Below are positions 5,801-8,047 of a DNA stretch of 8,047 nucleotides, in pieces. Source of the DNA: an uncultured Chloroflexota bacterium (GTDB taxonomy: Bacteria; Chloroflexota; Anaerolineae; Anaerolineales; Villigracilaceae); NCBI GenBank assembly GCA_903837815.1, contig CAILWD010000296.1, positions 1 to 8,047 on the forward strand, given 5' to 3'. Every line of letters starts with the position of its first letter. Position 1 is the first letter of the stretch. The notes below the pieces were generated by a model. The model was not told the origin of the DNA. It saw only the letters and a list, made by a program, of their open reading frames with translations, and searched no databases. The position numbers and the translations under genes are program-made.

Positions 5801-7670
5801 GTTTCCCCATAACCTCGCTGGAATCTTTTGCGCCAATGAGTTTTGCGCCAGCCGGGTTTGCAAAAACCAGCCTGCCGCCCGAATGCACGGCAATCCCAAT
5901 AGGAGATACTTCGAGCAACTGGCGGTAGCGCTCCTCGCTTTCGCGCAATCTTTTCTCAGCCTGTTTGCGTTTGCTGATGTCCAGTAATTTGGTTAAGACA
6001 TAGCGCTCGCCCATTTGGTCGAAGGTTTCGGCGTAAAAAAGCGCGGTTCCAGTCTGGTTGGTTTTCGTTTTGTAGATGAATTCATAACCCGAGATCTCGC
6101 CATTTTTTATCAAGGTTTCGGCTACCGCCTCGCGTTCGATCGGGTCTGCCCACAAGTCGAGTTGGGATATCGGTCTGCCAATCACTTCTGCGCGCGCATA
6201 CCCCAACATCGCTGCGAACGCCTCGTTTGCATCGATGATCGTTCTTTCGGGCAGCAGGGTCAGAACCGTTGGCAGCGGGCTGGAATGAAATACCCTTTGT
6301 GCAAGTTCAAAAGATTTGATGCTTTCAGCCTCCGCCTGTTTGCGCTCGGTGATGTCGGTGTGCGTGCCGCTCATGCGGAGCGGTTTGCCGTCCGCGTCGC
6401 GTTTGACGATCCTTGCCTGGTCGAGAATCCACTTGTAGGAGCCGTCCTTGGTTTTCATACGATATTCTATGCGATGCACGGGCGTTTTCCCGTCCAGGTG
6501 ATCCTGAATGGATTGCATGGCGCGTTCCCGGTCTTGGGGGTGATGCAGGTCGGTCCACTGCCTGACGGTGAACTCGACCTCGGACAGGGTGTAACCCAAC
6601 ATCTCTGCCCATTGCGCGTTACGATGCACTTCCCCGGTTTCGATGTTCCAATCCCAAAAACCCAATTGGCTTCCCTCCAATACCAATTCCAGCCGCTCCT
6701 CATTTTCCTTGAATGCCTCTTCCGCTCGCGTGCGTTCGGTGATGTCCAGCGCCATGACCAATCCCATCTTTTCCCCGCCTATTTCGATAATCTCGATGGC
6801 TGCCGACGCCTCTCTAATCTCGCCGGACTTTTTGCGTATCTGGATATCCTGCGGCTTGGTCGAGCCGGTTTCCTTCAACTCCTTCATCCACGCGTTCCGC
6901 TGGTTTGGGTCGACAAACAGATTCAATTCCACCGCAGTGCAACCGGCTAGTTCCCTGCGTGAATACCCGGTCAGGGATAAAAAGGCATCGTTGACGATGA
7001 CCGAGGTGTTATCCGAAAAGCGGAAGAGGTTCATAGCGAAGGGGCTGGCGTGGAATATCTTGGAGAAGCGCTCCTCGTTCTCGCGTATCGCTTCTTCCGC
7101 GCGTTTGCGACTGGAGACATCGCGGATAATCATGCTGGTCTGTTCGCGCCCGCGCCTATCCGTAAACACAGAGGTGGAGACTTCTCCAGGAAACTTCGTA
7201 CCGTCGCTCCGCAGCAGGGTCAACTCACCGAAGAAATAGCCGGTACGGACGCGTTCCTCAACCGCTCTCTGCAAACGCGAGTCGGTTAAGTCTGTCAGCC
7301 CGGCGCGCCCAACCCGTTTGATTTCCTCCTCGGTGCGTCCAAACATACGGCAGGCGGCGGGGTTTGCCGCCTGGATGAGACCGTCGGGAGTAGTCAGCAG
7401 AACGGCGTCGAGACTGGCGTCAAAGAGCAGTCGGTAACGTTCTTCGCTCTCCTGCAAGGCCCTTACCTCTCTGAGCAGGATAACGTAAATCAGAATGGCG
7501 CTTGCCAGCACGAAGAAAACGCCTTTAACCGATTGCGCGATATGATAGAGAGTGGGAACGCTGGGGTTGTTCAAATCCACGGTGAGGTCCGTGACGAGAA
7601 TCCATAAGACACCGAAGAAGGCGTAGATCAAGACGGTACGAATGGGGGTCGAGTTTTTATTTGCTTTCAT
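2898..7670 (-). CDS. Membrane-bound hybrid histidine kinase with nine PAS domains
   Basis: This 1590-residue sensor kinase has two transmembrane helices (about 11-28 and 47-68) around a loop of only about 20 residues, so sensing is mostly cytoplasmic or membrane-linked. Nine PAS/PAC domains follow, at about 75-190, 199-315, 325-445, 455-570, 579-695, 703-817, 825-941, 951-1066 and 1075-1191, each closed by a DITERKQAE-like linker. A short coiled coil leads to HisKA with the phospho-accepting His1230 (SHELRTP). The ATPase domain (about 1333-1447) has the N box with Asn1349, G1 DNGIGI (1379-1384), the F box and G2 GTGLGL (1409-1414). The receiver (1474-1590) has Asp1479/Asp1480, phospho-acceptor Asp1523, Thr1553 and Lys1575. 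All catalytic residues are intact. There is no HAMP, Hpt or DNA-binding output domain, and no partner regulator adjoins it, so phosphate must pass to an unlinked protein. Start: ATG at 7670, with AGGGAA seven bases upstream. Signals are unknown. Domain calls are firm; PAS edges are approximate. Confidence 0.95.
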   Translation of the reverse strand: MKANKNSTPIRTVLIYAFFGVLWILVTDLTVDLNNPSVPTLYHIAQSVKGVFFVLASAILIYVILLREVRALQESEERYRLLFDASLDAVLLTTPDGLIQAANPAACRMFGRTEEEIKRVGRAGLTDLTDSRLQRAVEERVRTGYFFGELTLLRSDGTKFPGEVSTSVFTDRRGREQTSMIIRDVSSRKRAEEAIRENEERFSKIFHASPFAMNLFRFSDNTSVIVNDAFLSLTGYSRRELAGCTAVELNLFVDPNQRNAWMKELKETGSTKPQDIQIRKKSGEIREASAAIEIIEIGGEKMGLVMALDITERTRAEEAFKENEERLELVLEGSQLGFWDWNIETGEVHRNAQWAEMLGYTLSEVEFTVRQWTDLHHPQDRERAMQSIQDHLDGKTPVHRIEYRMKTKDGSYKWILDQARIVKRDADGKPLRMSGTHTDITERKQAEAESIKSFELAQRVFHSSPLPTVLTLLPERTIIDANEAFAAMLGYARAEVIGRPISQLDLWADPIEREAVAETLIKNGEISGYEFIYKTKTNQTGTALFYAETFDQMGERYVLTKLLDISKRKQAEKRLRESEERYRQLLEVSPIGIAVHSGGRLVFANPAGAKLIGAKDSSEVMGKPIAEIIHPDNLQSSSQRIQRMFAGETGLYPVEDRYLRLDGSEVPVEVMAVPLMYEGNMAVQVIVQDITERKQAEKHQENFYNVLNASQNELYIFDAETLHFDFVSAGAMGNLGYTLEDMRRMTPLDLKMDFTPEFFDEMLAPLRNHIAQTITFETRHRRSDGSFYPIEAHVQLFDQTDHHVFLAVILDITERRQAEEKLHLQNAILQAAANAIVITDREGVIQWTNSAFTALTGFGAMADALGKNPRDLIRSGEQDQNFYKDLWSVILAGNVWRGELVNRRKDGTLYDEEMTITPFANENGEITNFIAVKQDITERKQAERAILQSERQMKALVNSLDDIVFELDEDGTYLNIWTADENLLAQPKAEMLGRRVKEVMGAEQGSQFIGAIKKVLVSGFSETIEYPLAVVGGRRWFMARVSPIHASGASHKTVSVLIRDISQRKKFEEALAQSEHAHRALFENVPIGLYRTSANGAMLDANPALAKMFGTKDRVFLLEKPARELYANPVDEEAFRYAMQADNPPSCFEVEYRRLDGTTFWAEDYVHPIRDETGKILFYEGSLVDITERKKMETLTRKYASDLKQQVEARTAELVHANRIKDEFLANMSHELRTPLSGILGFSEILLTGMYGGLNEKQNRYTENIHASGTHLLGLINDILDISKIEAGKFTLNPENLPLDVVCEASLVFVKQLAQKKSIDLQYSFSGSMPMIFADPKRLKQVLVNLLNNAVKFTPEHGTVKLEVRQDDAAGQMWFSVTDNGIGIAPESLEKIFQPFEQLDSSLSRQYQGTGLGLSLVKKLVELHGGKIEVESELGRGSRFHFNIPIQKMAGPVAKKATARLVSYDTKPTGRGKRILVVDDNQVNLMVQSEYLISKGYQVIEAENGVEALDLAQKQKPHLILMDIQMPGMDGFEAIRRLRALPEFAAIPIIALTALAMPGDRERCLEAGATEYHTKPFSLKGLLATIDRML
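4101..7121 (-). repeat. Nine-copy inter-PAS linker repeat inside the kinase gene
   Basis: The linker DITERK and its variants recur nine times, encoded at 4101-4118, 4476-4493, 4851-4868, 5223-5240, 5589-5606, 5964-5981, 6339-6356, 6729-6746 and 7104-7121. The DNA is conserved too: the 19 bases at 4101-4119 and 6339-6357 are identical, and the copies at 4851 and 5223 differ from them by only a few bases. Spacing is 366-390 bases and most often exactly 375. The short identical runs between otherwise divergent PAS modules are potential sites for in-frame recombination that would change PAS number. Confidence 0.8.
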
Positions 7671-7677
7671 AACATGG

Positions 7678-7683
7678 TTCCCT
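7678..7683 (-). promoter_or_regulatory. Ribosome binding site of the hybrid kinase gene
   Basis: Read on the minus strand, AGGGAA ends seven bases before the ATG at 7670, a good Shine-Dalgarno distance. Another ATG at 7675 lies only two bases from this site and opens a frame that stops after two codons. The site therefore supports the 7670 start. Confidence 0.5.
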
Positions 7684-7721
7684 GGGAGAAAGTTGCGCTG
7701 ACGCAGAACACTGCCACGGTG

Positions 7722-7730
7722 AGTATAGCA
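7722..7730 (-). promoter_or_regulatory. Extended -10 promoter for the hybrid kinase gene
   Basis: On the minus strand TGC-TATACT forms an extended -10 element. The predicted start near 7715 gives a leader of about 45 bases that includes the AGGGAA ribosome binding site. No good -35 hexamer stands 16-18 bases upstream, which is tolerated when the TG extension is present. Assigned on motif match and position only. Confidence 0.5.
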
Positions 7731-7782
7731 TTATTTGAGCGGCGGAATTGGCAGGACAGGCACTTGTAAGGTAATTGCCACT

Positions 7783-7823
7783 TCTGCATGAGAGAGAGCG
7801 CCCGTGTTATCGTCTCATGCAGA
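7783..7823. repeat. Perfect 11-bp interrupted inverted repeat, possible operator
   Basis: TCTGCATGAGA (7783-7793) and TCTCATGCAGA (7813-7823) are perfect reverse complements separated by 19 bases; arm centres are 30 bp apart, close to three helical turns. The repeat lies between the two divergent promoters, about 50 bp from each -10 element. It is upstream of both predicted transcription starts, so a role as a DNA binding site is more likely than an RNA attenuator. A candidate binder is the Lrp/AsnC-type protein encoded just downstream, which is an inference from proximity and the family's habit of autoregulation. Confidence 0.6.
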
Positions 7824-7831
7824 CGCGAAAC

Positions 7832-7860
7832 TTTTTAGCCCGCCTTCGTTGGACTAAAAA
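7832..7860. repeat. AT-rich dyad (TTTTTAG / CTAAAAA) in the divergent promoter region
   Basis: TTTTTAG (7832-7838) and CTAAAAA (7854-7860) form a perfect 7-bp inverted repeat with a 15-base gap. The right arm overlaps the place where the -35 of the downstream Lrp-type gene would lie (weak TTGGAC at 7849-7854). Lrp-family proteins often bind AT-rich dyads at their own promoters, so an autoregulatory operator is plausible. It also resembles a terminator hairpin with flanking A and T runs, but that would be odd between divergent genes. Confidence 0.4.
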
Positions 7861-7869
7861 ATACAAGGG

Positions 7870-7878
7870 TGATAGAAT
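7870..7878 (+). promoter_or_regulatory. Extended -10 promoter for the Lrp-type gene
   Basis: TGA-TAGAAT forms an extended -10 element. The predicted start near 7885 gives a leader of about 33 bases ending in GAAAGAG (7907-7913), a weak ribosome binding site four bases before the ATG at 7918. The upstream hexamer TTGGAC, 18 bp away, matches a -35 poorly. Its form agrees with the promoter calls at 1188 and 7730. Confidence 0.45.
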
Positions 7879-7917
7879 GACGCGAATTTCGGAATCACAT
7901 AATCCCGAAAGAGTAAT

Positions 7918-8047
7918 ATGCCTCCCCGAAAATTTTTCCTCGACCAATTGGATTACGACATCATCCAGGCGTTGCACAGAAACGCGCGGGTATCCGCCTC
8001 TGAGATTGCGCGGGGAACCGGCGCGAACGAACGCACCATCCGCAAAC
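7918..8047 (+). CDS. Lrp/AsnC-family transcriptional regulator, 3'-truncated by window edge
   Basis: Only the first 43 codons are present. They encode the start of a winged helix-turn-helix with the Lrp/AsnC signature: LDQLDYDIIQALHRNAR (compare the family's LDxxDxxILxxLQxNGR), then SASEIARGTGANERTIRK as the second and recognition helices. Family members bind DNA as dimers or octamers and usually carry a C-terminal ligand (RAM) domain that senses amino acids; that part lies beyond the window. The ATG at 7918 is chosen because an in-frame TAA at 7900-7902 rules out an earlier start and a GAAAGAG site precedes it. The gene is divergent from the hybrid kinase, with 247 bp between them holding two palindromes. 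Family call is strong for so short a piece; the regulon is unknown. Confidence 0.8.
   Translation, partial: MPPRKFFLDQLDYDIIQALHRNARVSASEIARGTGANERTIRK

Noticed and set aside
6015..6950. 311-codon open frame on the plus strand within the kinase gene
   Set aside because: It is the mirror of the PAS array: its recurring FALGDV-like segments are simply the reverse complement of the DITERKQAE linkers. The 218-codon frame at 5331-5987 is the same kind of shadow.
7749..7780. TGGCA / TGCCA inverted pair as an operator
   Set aside because: The match is only 5 bp with a 22-base gap, which is expected by chance in this length.
7788..7838. 16-residue open frame in the divergent intergenic region
   Set aside because: It has no ribosome binding site, its sequence is explained by the 11-bp palindrome, and it does not resemble a leader peptide.
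7832..7860. Intrinsic terminator reading of the AT-rich dyad
   Set aside because: It lies between divergent genes where no transcript should end, and its stem has only two GC pairs at most.

Overview
The window looks like part of a chromosome from a member of the Chloroflexota, probably class Anaerolineae. This rests on the exported proteins with Thr/Pro-rich spacers after a short lipoprotein signal, moderately high GC, very long multi-PAS hybrid kinases, and promoters that read as extended -10 elements (TGn-TAnAAT/TATACT). The taxonomic call is an inference from style, not from a marker gene.

Layout. Positions 3-1157 (+) hold the 3' part of a CapA-like (poly-gamma-glutamate synthesis / metallophosphatase-like) protein whose start lies upstream of the window. 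Positions 1209-2852 (+) hold a complete diverged tandem paralogue with a lipoprotein signal, a Thr/Pro linker, an accessory domain reminiscent of a substrate-binding protein, and the same CapA-like domain. A perfect 8-bp stem-loop (2879-2897) sits in the 45-bp gap between this gene and the convergent next one. Positions 2898-7670 (-) hold one very large gene for a membrane-anchored hybrid histidine kinase: two transmembrane helices, nine PAS domains at a nearly constant pitch of about 125 residues, HisKA, HATPase and a C-terminal receiver. The 247-bp divergent intergenic region (7671-7917) contains a promoter for each flanking gene, a perfect 11-bp interrupted inverted repeat and an AT-rich dyad. 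Positions 7918-8047 (+) hold the first 43 codons of an Lrp/AsnC-family regulator cut off by the window end.

How the parts may work together. The two CapA-like proteins are probably both exported and act at the cell surface. The complete one is lipid-anchored, and shared cysteine pairs support an extracytoplasmic location. The hybrid kinase integrates several cytoplasmic signals and passes phosphate to its own receiver; its downstream phosphotransfer protein and response regulator are not here. The Lrp-type gene shares its upstream region with the kinase and could regulate itself or the kinase through the palindromes between them. No link between the CapA pair and the kinase is shown beyond convergence. 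No RNA gene, insertion sequence, CRISPR array or phage element was seen.
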